A stretch of 64,000 bases of DNA from Caballeronia sp. TF1N1 (GTDB taxonomy: Bacteria > Pseudomonadota > Gammaproteobacteria > Burkholderiales > Burkholderiaceae), in NCBI RefSeq assembly GCF_022878925.1, contig NZ_CP084627.1:868001-932000 (forward strand), in the 5' to 3' direction. This document shows positions 27,235-35,121 of this stretch, piece by piece. How positions within the stretch are numbered: position 1 is the stretch's first letter; the number at the start of each line of letters is the position of its first letter. Under the pieces are notes generated by a model. It searched no databases, was not told the origin of the DNA, and saw only the letters and a list, made by a program, of their open reading frames with translations. A program made the translations under genes and the position numbers.

Positions 27235-28095
27235 TTATTGAACGAGAGCGCTTTTTGCCCGCTTCTTGCCAGCAGGCGCCGGTGCTTCGGCAACGACCGG
27301 AGCTTGAGTCAGCGGCCGCTTGAAATAAGGCGAGCTCAAGGTTGCCGCGCTCATATCGGATGCCGCTTCGAGCAGCGCGGGCGCGAGCTCTTTCAGACGC
27401 GTTTCCGGCAAACGGCTCGTCGGGCCCGCGAGACTGACGACACCCACGACCACGCCCGTCATAGGATGATGAATCGGCGCGGCCATCGACGTCATGCCGG
27501 CTTCGTAGGTTTCGCTCGCGATGCCGTAACCGCGTTCGCGCGCCGCGCGCAAGTCGGTCAGGAACTGCTGAATCGTCTTCGGCGCCTTCGGACCGCCTTG
27601 TCCGGGCTTGCCGAGTCCGCCTTGCTTCGACACGAGTTCGAGCGCTTCCTCATCGGTCAACGACGACAACCACGCCTGTCCGCTTGCCGTGCAATGCAAG
27701 GGCGGCTGGCTGCCCATGTCCGGGTCGTAGCGCAGCCCGGACTTCGCGCCCTGCGCCTTGCCGACGAAGGTGATGTGATCGTCCTCCACGACGCCAAGCC
27801 GCGCCAGTTCGCCCGACGCCGCCGCGAGGCGGTCGAGCACCGGTTGCGACACATCGAGCACGCCGCCCGTCGAGAGATAGATCAGCGCAAGCGACACGAG
27901 CTTCAGCGCGAGCATGTACTCGCCGTGATCCTCGTCCTGGCGCACGTAGCCTTCGTCGATCAACATCGCGAGCAGGCGATGCGTGCCGCTGCGGGGAATG
28001 CTCAAGGTATCCGCGATGGCGGCAAGCGGCATGCGTCCGCCGTTCTTCGCCAGCAGTTCGATGATGGACAACGCGCGCTCAAGATTTCCTGCCAT
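27235..28095 (-). CDS. IclR family transcriptional regulator
   Basis: A 286-residue protein with a winged helix-turn-helix (ERALSIIELLAKNGGRMPLA, then AIADTLSIPRSGTHRLLAML) and an IclR effector domain (ALKLVSLALIYL, LHCTASGQAWLSSL, GYGIASETYEAGMTSMAAPI). An unusual basic Ala/Pro/Lys-rich tail of about 25 residues follows. GAGG lies nine bases before the ATG. It is the last gene of the minus-strand flavoprotein-NIPSNAP-isomerase cluster, and two palindromes in its leader, one shared with the operon promoter, suggest it controls both itself and that operon. Confidence 0.92.
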   Translation of the reverse strand: MAGNLERALSIIELLAKNGGRMPLAAIADTLSIPRSGTHRLLAMLIDEGYVRQDEDHGEYMLALKLVSLALIYLSTGGVLDVSQPVLDRLAAASGELARLGVVEDDHITFVGKAQGAKSGLRYDPDMGSQPPLHCTASGQAWLSSLTDEEALELVSKQGGLGKPGQGGPKAPKTIQQFLTDLRAARERGYGIASETYEAGMTSMAAPIHHPMTGVVVGVVSLAGPTSRLPETRLKELAPALLEAASDMSAATLSSPYFKRPLTQAPVVAEAPAPAGKKRAKSALVQ

Positions 28096-28112
28096 GTTTC
28101 GTTACCTCGAAG

Positions 28113-28125
28113 TTCCGATTCGGAA
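28113..28125. promoter_or_regulatory. IclR operator candidate 1 (TTCCGATTCGGAA)
   Basis: Perfect palindrome TTCCGA-T-TCGGAA, 18 bases upstream of the IclR start. Its 11-base core TCCGATTCGGA recurs exactly at 31565 in front of the flavoprotein operon. Confidence 0.65.
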
Positions 28126-28136
28126 TTTGAACATGA

Positions 28137-28149
28137 TTCCACCTCGGAA
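28137..28149. promoter_or_regulatory. IclR operator candidate 2 (TTCC-N5-GGAA)
   Basis: Second TTCC-N5-GGAA element, centred 24 bases from the first, consistent with cooperative binding of two dimers. Confidence 0.5.
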
Positions 28150-28164
28150 TTCAACCGTCATCGT

Positions 28165-28989
28165 TCAATGCCCGGCATAAACCTCGTCAAGCAAGGCAAG
28201 CGTCGCTTCGCGCATGCGCTTCGCGCGCTCGAGCGCGCTGGCGGTCTTGGCCCACTGTTGCGTCGGTATTTCGAGTGAAAGCGGCAAGTCTTCCGGCAGT
28301 GCATGCAAAATGCCAGCCAAGTCGATACCGCCTTCACCCGGAATCATCCGCTCGCAGCGCGCCTGGAAAAGTAGTGTTTCGAGGTCGGTCGGGCGCTCGG
28401 CGGGCGCGTCGCAGAACTGCACATAGCCGAAATACTCGCGCGGCAACTCACTCAGCGTCTGGGTCGACGACCCCGCGCGGTCGAAGTGAAGCGGATCGAT
28501 GATCAGCCCCGTGTTGTTGCGTTCCGCCGCCTTCACGATGCGCGCGGCTTGCACGATGTCCTTAGCGTCGGTCCACGGCATCGGTTCGAGCGATGGCGAG
28601 AGGCCATACGGACGCGCCAGATCGCACAACTGCGCGAGACGCTCGGCGGTGCGCGACTCGTCGGGATCGTTGCCCGCGACGAGCACATAGCGCGCGCCAA
28701 GTTCGGCGGCGGTCGCAAGCATCGGCTCGTACGCGGTTACATCGGTGTCGGGTTTGAGGCGGAGAATTTCCGTGTCGAGCACGCCAATGCCGGTGTCCTT
28801 CAACGCCGCGAGCGTCTCGCGCACGAGCGGTGTATCGCCGATGATGTCGTGCCGCACTTCGGTATCGGTCGCCGGAAGAAGGCGCAGGCCGACATAGTCA
28901 TAGCCCGCCTTCGCCGCGCATTCGACCATCTGCGGCGGCGTCAATTCGAGCACGGTCAAAGCTGAGAGCGAAAGTTTTCGTGTGGACAT
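28165..28989 (-). CDS. Sugar phosphate isomerase/epimerase-like TIM-barrel protein
   Basis: A 274-residue AP-endonuclease-2-type TIM barrel (IolE/hydroxypyruvate-isomerase superfamily): AAKAGYDYVGLRL near the N-terminus, ARYVLVAGNDPD, SLEPMPWTDAKDI with the metal-binding Glu, IIDPLHFDRAG and VQFCDAPAERP. Such enzymes isomerise or dehydrate sugars, inosose or dehydroshikimate-type compounds using a divalent metal. AAGGAA precedes ATG 28989, ten bases after the NIPSNAP stop, so it belongs to the same operon. Similar proteins next to shikimate/quinate-type pathways act as 3-dehydroshikimate dehydratases, but nothing here settles the substrate. Confidence 0.85.
   Translation of the reverse strand: MSTRKLSLSALTVLELTPPQMVECAAKAGYDYVGLRLLPATDTEVRHDIIGDTPLVRETLAALKDTGIGVLDTEILRLKPDTDVTAYEPMLATAAELGARYVLVAGNDPDESRTAERLAQLCDLARPYGLSPSLEPMPWTDAKDIVQAARIVKAAERNNTGLIIDPLHFDRAGSSTQTLSELPREYFGYVQFCDAPAERPTDLETLLFQARCERMIPGEGGIDLAGILHALPEDLPLSLEIPTQQWAKTASALERAKRMREATLALLDEVYAGH
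28301..28313 (-). repeat. GCATTTTGCATGC repeat, copy inside the TIM-barrel gene
   Basis: Exact copy on the coding strand, within codons for AGILHAL. Its flanks (GGCTG before, ACTGCC after) resemble those of the copy at 5800. Confidence 0.55.
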
Positions 28990-28999
28990 ATGGATTTCC

Positions 29000-29611
29000 T
29001 TAGCGTAGTGGCGAGAACGGTGCGGGCACATAGATGGTCGATTCCATCGTCGTCAGATGCGCGGGTCCGCCCTTCGGCGGCCATACGCCATCCTTCACCG
29101 ATTCCGCGCGAATACGCGAGCGTTCATCCACGCTCTTGTACGGCCAGATGTTCAGAAAACGCGGCACGGTGCCATCGAGCGCGTACATTGCACCGATCAA
29201 CGGCGAACGCTTCGTGCGTTCGGGCAAGGCGTTCTGCCACGCGTCGATGGTGTGCTGCAGGCTCGCGAGCTTCGTGCCGTAGACGCGCATTTCATAGATG
29301 CCGTTGTGTTCGGCAGGCTCGATTGGCGGCAGGAATGGAAAGAGCGCATAGCTATTTATTTCGACATCCGTAATGAATTCGCCGCAGCCGAACGGATTGC
29401 CTTCGAGCAGAAGGCGCCTGCGTTCATCGATCAGTGCCGCTTCGGAAGCGTAGCCGCGCAAGACCATCACCTTGCCCAAGGCACCGATATCGGAATACCA
29501 GCATCCGAGCAAGCGCGCGCCTGCTTGCTCGCCGCTCGACTTGATGTTTTCGAAGACCTGCGCATTCGTGCCGATCTTCACGGTGAGTGTGACTGTGTCG
29601 TACAGGGTCAT
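29000..29611 (-). CDS. NIPSNAP family protein
   Basis: A 203-residue protein made of two ferredoxin-like repeats. The second begins GIYEMRVYGTKLASLQHTID, close to the NIPSNAP signature YE(M/L)R.Y, and ends with RFLNIWPYKSVDERSRIRAE, the usual WxYxSxxER block. Bacterial NIPSNAPs are small dimeric proteins often encoded within catabolic operons; several have unknown or monooxygenase/isomerase-like roles. The ATG overlaps the flavoprotein stop by four bases, so translation is coupled, and the TIM-barrel gene follows after ten bases. A role in the same pathway is inferred. Confidence 0.85.
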   Translation of the reverse strand: MTLYDTVTLTVKIGTNAQVFENIKSSGEQAGARLLGCWYSDIGALGKVMVLRGYASEAALIDERRRLLLEGNPFGCGEFITDVEINSYALFPFLPPIEPAEHNGIYEMRVYGTKLASLQHTIDAWQNALPERTKRSPLIGAMYALDGTVPRFLNIWPYKSVDERSRIRAESVKDGVWPPKGGPAHLTTMESTIYVPAPFSPLR

Positions 29612-31386
29612 TGAAATGTCCTTGCCTGATTGAATTGAGAGAGAGTGGTCATGGTTTCGATGCGATGCGCTTCGCGTTCACTGCTGTCATCGCTTTTATC
29701 TGCAAGTGCGTGGCCCGCGAGATAACCGAAGGTCATCGCCGGACCGAGCGTGATGCCGCCTGCGGGATAGTGGCCGCCCATCATGCTCGCGGCATCGTTG
29801 CCAACTGCGTAGAGGCCGGCAATCGGCATGTGCGCTTCGTCCAGCACGCGGGCGCTCGAATCGGTAGAGAGGCCGGCGAATGTACCGAGGCTGCCGGGCA
29901 GCACTTTTACTGCGTGATACGGGCCAATTGCAGTAGGTGCAACGCATGGATTCGGCTTATGCGATGCATCGCCCTGCATGCGGTTGTAGGGTGTCGAGCC
30001 TCGATGAAATTGCGGATCTAAGCCGTCGCGAGCGTAGTGGTTATAGGCCGCGATGGTTTCGATGAAGCCAGTTGCCTCGATGCCGCAAACTCGCGCGAGC
30101 GCTTCGAGCGTGGGCGCGCTTTTCAGATATCCCGAGCGTTCGTGCGCGCGCAACGGGAATGGAAACGGCTTCGCGGCACCAAGGCCATAGCGTCGCAGAA
30201 AACGATGATCGCAGACGAGCCACGCGCACACTTCATCGCCTGCGGGTGTGATGTCCATCAACGCGGACATGAAGTCGTAGTACGACGACGCCTCGTTCAC
30301 AAAGCGCCTCCCCGCACGCGTCACCGCGATCAGACCAGGCTTGCCGCGTTCGATCAGATGCGCGAACGCGACATGCGGACCATCGCGCTTCGGAACGAGC
30401 GAAACGGGCGCCCAAGCCGCGGGGTTTTCGAGCGCTGCATTGAAGTGTGCGCCTGCGGCCTCGCCCATGCGAATGCCGTCGCCGGTGTTGGAACGCGGCG
30501 CCGCGGACCAATGTTCGCGGCCCGTTGGCGTATAAGCGAACGTAGCCGCGCGACGTGCTTCATCGTGCGGATATCCACCGCACGCGAGCACCACGCCGCG
30601 TCGCGCATGGACCTCATGCTTTACGCCTTCGATCTCGACATGAGCGCCGATCACACGATAGCCATCGCGCAAGAGACCGACCGCTTTAGCGCGCGTGCGC
30701 AGATCGACGCCACGATCCGCCGCCGACTTCAAGAGTCTTGCAATGAGCGCATTGCCGTTCAATAGATGCATCGATCTGCCGTAGCGAAGCTTGTCGTGCG
30801 CGAACTTGGCGAAGCGTTTGGTGACATGCCACGCGGAGCGCATCGAGCGCGTGGCGTTCAGAAAGTGCGTGAGCTCTTGTCCTGGAGAGATCGCCATGCC
30901 GTTGATCGTCGTCTCGAGAAGCGGTGGCCGCAGCTTGTCGATGAGCGCCCCGAGTTCGCGACCATCGAAAGGCATGGCGCACACGGAGCGGCCACCCGTT
31001 CCCGCGCCTTGCGAGGTATGAAAGTCCGGAATGCGGTTGCCATCGATGAAACGCATCGACGTATTTGTCTCGAAGAACTCGACCATGCGCGGACCGTGTT
31101 CGATGAGCGCGTCGACTTTAGCCGCGTCGTAATGCGCGCCGAGTTCGGCCTTCAGATAAGTTCGCGGCGCGTCTGCTTCCTCGATCATTCCTGCGCGCGT
31201 CGCAAGCGGACTGCGCGGAACCCACATCCAGCCGCCCGACCACGCGGTCGTGCCGCCGAAGACGTCTTCCTTCTCGCAGACCAAAACGGAGAGTCCGCGC
31301 GTGGCCGCTGTCACGGCCGTCGATAGTCCGCCCGCACCGGAACCGAGCACGAGGACATCGCATTCCAGTACCGGGTCAGGCTTCAT
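29608..31386 (-). CDS. FAD-dependent oxidoreductase (fumarate reductase / 3-ketosteroid dehydrogenase type)
   Basis: A 592-residue flavoprotein with FAD fold CDVLVLGSGAGGLSTAVTAA at the N-terminus, CEKEDVFGGTTAWSGGWMW (second flavin contact), FVNEASSYYDFM in the active-site domain and a C-terminal GLYAVGNDAASMMGGHYPAG-type block. This is the FAD_binding_2 architecture shared by fumarate reductases, 3-ketosteroid-delta1-dehydrogenases and related alkyl-dehydrogenating enzymes. The start at 31386 removes a Cys/Arg-rich, probably non-coding extension. It leads the operon with the NIPSNAP and TIM-barrel genes and has IclR-type palindromes upstream. The substrate may be a cyclic carboxylate or ketone. 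Confidence 0.88.
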   Translation of the reverse strand: MKPDPVLECDVLVLGSGAGGLSTAVTAATRGLSVLVCEKEDVFGGTTAWSGGWMWVPRSPLATRAGMIEEADAPRTYLKAELGAHYDAAKVDALIEHGPRMVEFFETNTSMRFIDGNRIPDFHTSQGAGTGGRSVCAMPFDGRELGALIDKLRPPLLETTINGMAISPGQELTHFLNATRSMRSAWHVTKRFAKFAHDKLRYGRSMHLLNGNALIARLLKSAADRGVDLRTRAKAVGLLRDGYRVIGAHVEIEGVKHEVHARRGVVLACGGYPHDEARRAATFAYTPTGREHWSAAPRSNTGDGIRMGEAAGAHFNAALENPAAWAPVSLVPKRDGPHVAFAHLIERGKPGLIAVTRAGRRFVNEASSYYDFMSALMDITPAGDEVCAWLVCDHRFLRRYGLGAAKPFPFPLRAHERSGYLKSAPTLEALARVCGIEATGFIETIAAYNHYARDGLDPQFHRGSTPYNRMQGDASHKPNPCVAPTAIGPYHAVKVLPGSLGTFAGLSTDSSARVLDEAHMPIAGLYAVGNDAASMMGGHYPAGGITLGPAMTFGYLAGHALADKSDDSSEREAHRIETMTTLSQFNQARTFQ

Positions 31387-31564
31387 CGCTAGGCCTGGGT
31401 TGATGCCTATTGCTTGCCGGCGCACGCGGCGACGAGTCCTCGTGCAGCAAACGCATGCTGTCTGGTGACGTTTGATGTCGCGTAGACAGCCGAGAAACAA
31501 GCTCGCGCATGCGACCGCTTGTATTCGATCTAACCAGCGTCTCCATCATTTTTGTCTCGCTCCC

Positions 31565-31575
31565 TCCGATTCGGA
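31565..31575. promoter_or_regulatory. Shared IclR operator candidate TCCGATTCGGA
   Basis: Perfect odd palindrome identical over 11 bases to the core of the site in front of the IclR gene (28114-28124); it lies about 180 bases upstream of the flavoprotein start. Confidence 0.6.
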
Positions 31576-31629
31576 TCGCAGTGATACGCGACTCGAAGCT
31601 GCCTTTAGCTGTAGAACTGTCTTTGATAT

Positions 31630-31644
31630 TGGAATCCTATTCCA
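31630..31644. promoter_or_regulatory. Palindrome TGGAATCCTATTCCA
   Basis: Perfect 6-base arms around a 3-base centre. It closely resembles the E. coli IclR box (TGGAAAT-N-ATTTCCA), placed 75 bases before the SulP start and 244 before the flavoprotein start. Confidence 0.5.
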
Positions 31645-31718
31645 TTTTCCGATCGCGCGCAAAGACCTTTTTAGATTGCTCGGCGTGAGTGATCAAGCCG
31701 CTTGGCATTGCGGCCGTC

Positions 31719-33476
31719 ATGGGGCACGATGCGCTCTTCCCGCGACCGGTACAACGCATGCAAGATTCAACTCCGCGACCTCCCGTGCCGCCGCGTTTCC
31801 TGAAAGGCATCTTGCCGATCGACCGGCTCGCCGCGCGACGCGACATCCTTGCGGGGCTCTCGCTCGCATCGATGGATATCCCGCAAGTCTTGGGCTATGC
31901 GCGCATTGCCGGCATGCCTGCGGTTACAGGTTTGTATACCGCATTCATTCCGCTCACCGCGTTCGCGTTGTTCGGGGCATCGCGCCATCTCGTGGTGGCC
32001 GCCGATTCCGCCACCGCCACGATTTTCGCGAGCCGCGTATCGACCATCGCGCCGATGGCGAGCGCCGAATATGTCGAACTGGCAAGCATGGTCGCGCTGC
32101 TGACTGCCGCGTTGTTGCTGCTCGCACGGCTCTTCAGGCTCGGCTTTCTCGCCGACTTCCTTTCGCGCACGGTGCTGGCCGGTTTCCTGGCGGGCGTCGG
32201 CATACAGGTGTCGATCGCCATGCTCGGCGATATCCTCGGCATGACCGTGCCGGTGCCGTCGTCGCGCAGCCTTGCGCAGCTTTGGTATGTTGTCGACCAT
32301 ATCGTCGAAGCGAACTTGCCGACGCTCGCTCTCTCGTTACTCGTGATCGTCGCGATACTTGGCTTCAGACGTATCTGGCCGCGCGTGCCGATACCGCTCG
32401 TCGCGGTCATCGGCAGCATCCTCGCGAGCAAGACGTTCGGGTTCGCGGCCCACGGCATCGCGGTACTTGGCCCGGTCGCAGGCGGATTGCCGCCGCTGCG
32501 CGTGCCGCACGTCACGTGGCAGCAGTTTCTCGATCTCGTGCCCGTGGCGGCGTCGTGCTTCGTGATGATCGTGGCGCAAAGCGCGGCCGCGGCGCGCGTC
32601 TTCGCACAGCAGCATCACGAATCCGCCGATACCAACGGCGACTTGCTCGGCCTCGCCGCCGCGAATGCGGCTGCCGCGTTCAGCGGCGCCTTCGTGGTCA
32701 ACGGCAGCCCGACGCAGACAGCGATGGCCGATCGCGCCGGCGCACGCAGCCAGATCGCGCAACTCACCTTCGCGGCGGTGGTGGTCGTCGTCTTGATGTT
32801 TTTGAGCGGCTTTTTGCAGTACCTGCCGCATTGCGTGCTTGCCGCGATCGTCTTCACTATCGCCGTCGGGCTCGTCAATGTGCAAAGCTTGCAGGCCATT
32901 CGGCGCGAGAGTCCGGGCGAATTCACGCTGGCGCTGATCACGGCGGCGGCGGTCGTTCTGATCGGGGTCGAGCATGGCATCTTGCTTGCCGTGGCGTTGT
33001 CGCTGATGCGGCATGTGCGGCACAGCTATCGTCCGCATACGATGGTACTCGCGCCCGTCGCGCCGGACCGCCGATGGCAGTTCGTACCGACGCGTCCCGG
33101 CGTCGTCACCGCGCCTGGCTTGATCGTGTATCGGTTCGGCGCCGATCTGTTTTATGCGAACGATCATCTCTTCGCGGCCGAAGTGAAGCAGTTGATCGAT
33201 GCGGCGCCTCTTGAACTACGTCATTTTGTCGTCGATGCCGGCGCGATCACCGATCTGGACTACTCGGCCGCGCGCACGTTGAGCGATCTAGTCGCAAGCG
33301 TGCGGAATCGCGATATCGCGATGATCTTCGGACGAGTGAATCCGTTTCTTCGGCTCGACATGGATCGGCATGGACTAACGGAAGTGATCGGCAAGTCCAA
33401 TGTATTCGCGACGCTGCACGAGGCGCTTGCGGCTGCGGGGGTGAGTGCCGAGGCGCATGAAGCAGGGGCGCTTTGA
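31719..33476 (+). CDS. SulP family anion transporter with STAS domain
   Basis: A 585-residue protein. The N-terminal block (ARRDILAGLSLASMDIPQVL, then YARIAGMPAVTGLY) is the SulP signature around the first two helices. About 10-12 hydrophobic segments follow, with AFSGAFVVNGSPTQTAMAD in the middle, and a C-terminal cytosolic STAS domain (LRHFVVDAGAITDLDYSAAR) ends the protein. SulP proteins carry sulfate, bicarbonate or dicarboxylates with protons or sodium. ATG 31719 is one of three possible starts (also GTG 31689 and ATG 31758); no ribosome-binding site decides. No sulfur-assimilation genes adjoin it, so the ion is unknown. The tandem repeat begins 38 bases after its stop. Confidence 0.88.
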   Translation: MGHDALFPRPVQRMQDSTPRPPVPPRFLKGILPIDRLAARRDILAGLSLASMDIPQVLGYARIAGMPAVTGLYTAFIPLTAFALFGASRHLVVAADSATATIFASRVSTIAPMASAEYVELASMVALLTAALLLLARLFRLGFLADFLSRTVLAGFLAGVGIQVSIAMLGDILGMTVPVPSSRSLAQLWYVVDHIVEANLPTLALSLLVIVAILGFRRIWPRVPIPLVAVIGSILASKTFGFAAHGIAVLGPVAGGLPPLRVPHVTWQQFLDLVPVAASCFVMIVAQSAAAARVFAQQHHESADTNGDLLGLAAANAAAAFSGAFVVNGSPTQTAMADRAGARSQIAQLTFAAVVVVVLMFLSGFLQYLPHCVLAAIVFTIAVGLVNVQSLQAIRRESPGEFTLALITAAAVVLIGVEHGILLAVALSLMRHVRHSYRPHTMVLAPVAPDRRWQFVPTRPGVVTAPGLIVYRFGADLFYANDHLFAAEVKQLIDAAPLELRHFVVDAGAITDLDYSAARTLSDLVASVRNRDIAMIFGRVNPFLRLDMDRHGLTEVIGKSNVFATLHEALAAAGVSAEAHEAGAL

Positions 33477-33992
33477 GGTGCGGCGGGTTCGGCACATAGG
33501 ACTCGAAGCTCGGAGTTCGGCATTCGGCTTCGGCATTCGGCATTCGGCATTCGGCATTCGGCATTCGGCATTCGGCATTCGGCGTCCGGCGTCCGGCGTT
33601 CGGCGTTCGGCGTTCGGCATTCGGCACTCGGCGCTCGGCGCTCGGCGCTCGGCGCTCGGCGCTCGGCGCTCGGCTTCGGCTTCGGCTTCGGCTTCGGCTT
33701 CGGTTTCAGCACTTTCACACTCGTTTTGCATTGAATTTTGTATTTTAGGTACCCGCAAGTTGCATACTGCATGCACTTTGCCCACGCTAGCGCTGAGAGC
33801 CGTGAGGCACTTCCTCCGACCACTCACCTTGCGCATTTCAAGTAAGCCGAAATCAAAGACCGTTAGTTGCCAACGCAGACAGAAGATTGAATCCAATTCC
33901 AATTTAGACTACAGTTCATCAACGCTCTTGAGCTAAGACACCCATCCGCGCAACGTCCCCCGACCGAAGCGCACAAAGGAGACATTCAAAGC
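33477..33992. other. Non-coding region with tandem repeat and leader of the AroE-like gene
   Basis: It contains the 190-bp tandem array listed separately, followed by an AT-richer segment (33720-33950) that probably carries the AroE-like promoter and a degenerate GCATGC word near 33769. Frames crossing the array are low-complexity artefacts. Confidence 0.6.
33514..33703. repeat. Tandem heptamer/hexamer repeat array
   Basis: Uninterrupted array of 22 seven-base units of the form CNNTCGG or a one-base variant (AGTTCGG, CATTCGG, CGTCCGG, CGTTCGG, CACTCGG, CGCTCGG) and six six-base units (CTTCGG). Variants occur in blocks: seven consecutive CATTCGG, two CGTCCGG, three CGTTCGG, six CGCTCGG, then five CTTCGG. 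Block structure indicates growth by slippage or unequal exchange. It begins 38 bases after the SulP stop. Confidence 0.95.
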
Positions 33993-34820
33993 ATGGCGCA
34001 GGACACATCCTTCTCCGCATCGCTCGATGCGGGCTTAAGCGGCGCAACTCGCCTCTACTTCATCGTCGGCGATCCCATTGCGCAAGTACGTTCGCCCTCC
34101 GGCGTGACCGCCGCCTTGCGCAAGGCAGGACACGATGCAATCGTGATCCCGGCTCACGTCGCACCTGCCGACCTCGCCGCTTTCTTCGCCGGCGTCACGC
34201 CGATGCAAAACGTCGATGGCGTCATCATCACCGTGCCGCACAAGTTCAGCGCCGCTGGCTTTTGCGCGTCGCTCGCGGAAGAATCCGCGTTCCTCGGAGC
34301 GGCCAACATGCTAAGACGCAACGCGGACGGCTCCTGGCACGGCGGCATGTCCGACGGCGCCGCGATGGTCGCGGCCCTTGGCGACGCAGGCTGCGATCCG
34401 CAAGGAAAACGCGCGCTTCTAATCGGCGCGGGCGGCGCGGGATCGGCAATCGGTCATGCGTTGGTTGATGCGGGCGTCGCATCGCTCGCTGTCCGCGATT
34501 TCGATGCCGCGCGCACCAAAGCCCTCGCCTCGCGTCTGGCGAGTCTGGGTCGCGGCGCCGTGAGCGTCGATAACGACTCGGGCGCGGAGAACTTCGACAT
34601 CGTCGTGAATGCCTCGCCTGCCGGAATGCGCGAAGGCGATCCGCTGCCGATCGATGTATCGAAGCTCGATGCAAAAACTTTCGTTGGCGATGTCGTCACG
34701 AAGCCGCCGCTTACGCCGTTCATCGAAGCGGCGCGCGCGCAAGGTTGCCGCACCGTCACCGGCACACAAATGTTCGGGCGCGTGTGCGACAAAATCGTGG
34801 ACTATCTGTTGAAGCGCTGA
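33993..34820 (+). CDS. Shikimate dehydrogenase-like (AroE family) oxidoreductase
   Basis: A 275-residue AroE-fold protein: N-terminal substrate domain (LYFIVGDPIAQVRSPSGVTA) and NADP domain with GAGGAGSAIGHAL. The catalytic Lys (TVPHK) and Asp (MSDG) are kept. Residues that hold shikimate in E. coli AroE differ: the first Ser of the SxS motif is Val, the Asn before TVP is Ile, and the C-terminal Gln is not found at its place (QMFGRVCDK). The substrate is therefore probably not shikimate; AroE-like paralogues of Pseudomonas are the closest concept. AAGGAGACA precedes the ATG. It is monocistronic and convergent with the TPR gene. Confidence 0.85.
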   Translation: MAQDTSFSASLDAGLSGATRLYFIVGDPIAQVRSPSGVTAALRKAGHDAIVIPAHVAPADLAAFFAGVTPMQNVDGVIITVPHKFSAAGFCASLAEESAFLGAANMLRRNADGSWHGGMSDGAAMVAALGDAGCDPQGKRALLIGAGGAGSAIGHALVDAGVASLAVRDFDAARTKALASRLASLGRGAVSVDNDSGAENFDIVVNASPAGMREGDPLPIDVSKLDAKTFVGDVVTKPPLTPFIEAARAQGCRTVTGTQMFGRVCDKIVDYLLKR

Positions 34821-35121
34821 GGCCGCGTCAACCGAATAAAGGCTTCCGGTTTCAATTCCATGATCCTTACTGCACTTTGACGGCCGCGCATTCGCTTCCT
34901 TCCGAAGCGTGTGCCGATCTCAACGGCCTCTTCGTAGCAGCCCGGAGCGCACCGCGAGAGTCGCTACAGCATGAAGATGCACGACGGCGTCAAGCGCGAT
35001 ATCGACAGCGCGCTTGAACCGCAAGACGGTCAGTGCGTGACCACCATCCATTCCGCCCAGCGCGGCTATGCGCGGCCCATGCCTGCCAACGAGTGCTCAT
35101 GAGCGGCAACGGCGGGTCGAC
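34821..35121. other. Spacer between convergent AroE-like and TPR-glycosyltransferase genes
   Basis: A 43-codon frame (34971-35102) without a ribosome-binding site is the only notable open frame and is not called. No clear terminator hairpin was found. Confidence 0.45.

Larger units (their letters stand above)
31387..31718. other. Divergent promoter region between flavoprotein operon and SulP gene
   Basis: No supported gene. It contains two palindromes described separately (31565 and 31630), which together suggest regulator binding for the flavoprotein operon and perhaps the SulP gene. Confidence 0.6.

Noticed and set aside
33514..33703. Possible CRISPR array
   Set aside because: Units are only 6-7 bases, directly adjacent, with no spacers and no cas genes.
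33247..33936. Frames encoding PNAECRM-type repeats
   Set aside because: They are translations of the tandem heptamer array; a seven-base unit keeps all frames open, and no start signal is present.
34971..35102. 43-codon small frame (MKMHDGVKRDIDSALEPQDG start)
   Set aside because: No ribosome-binding site, no family similarity, and it lies in a convergent spacer; a chance frame is likelier.
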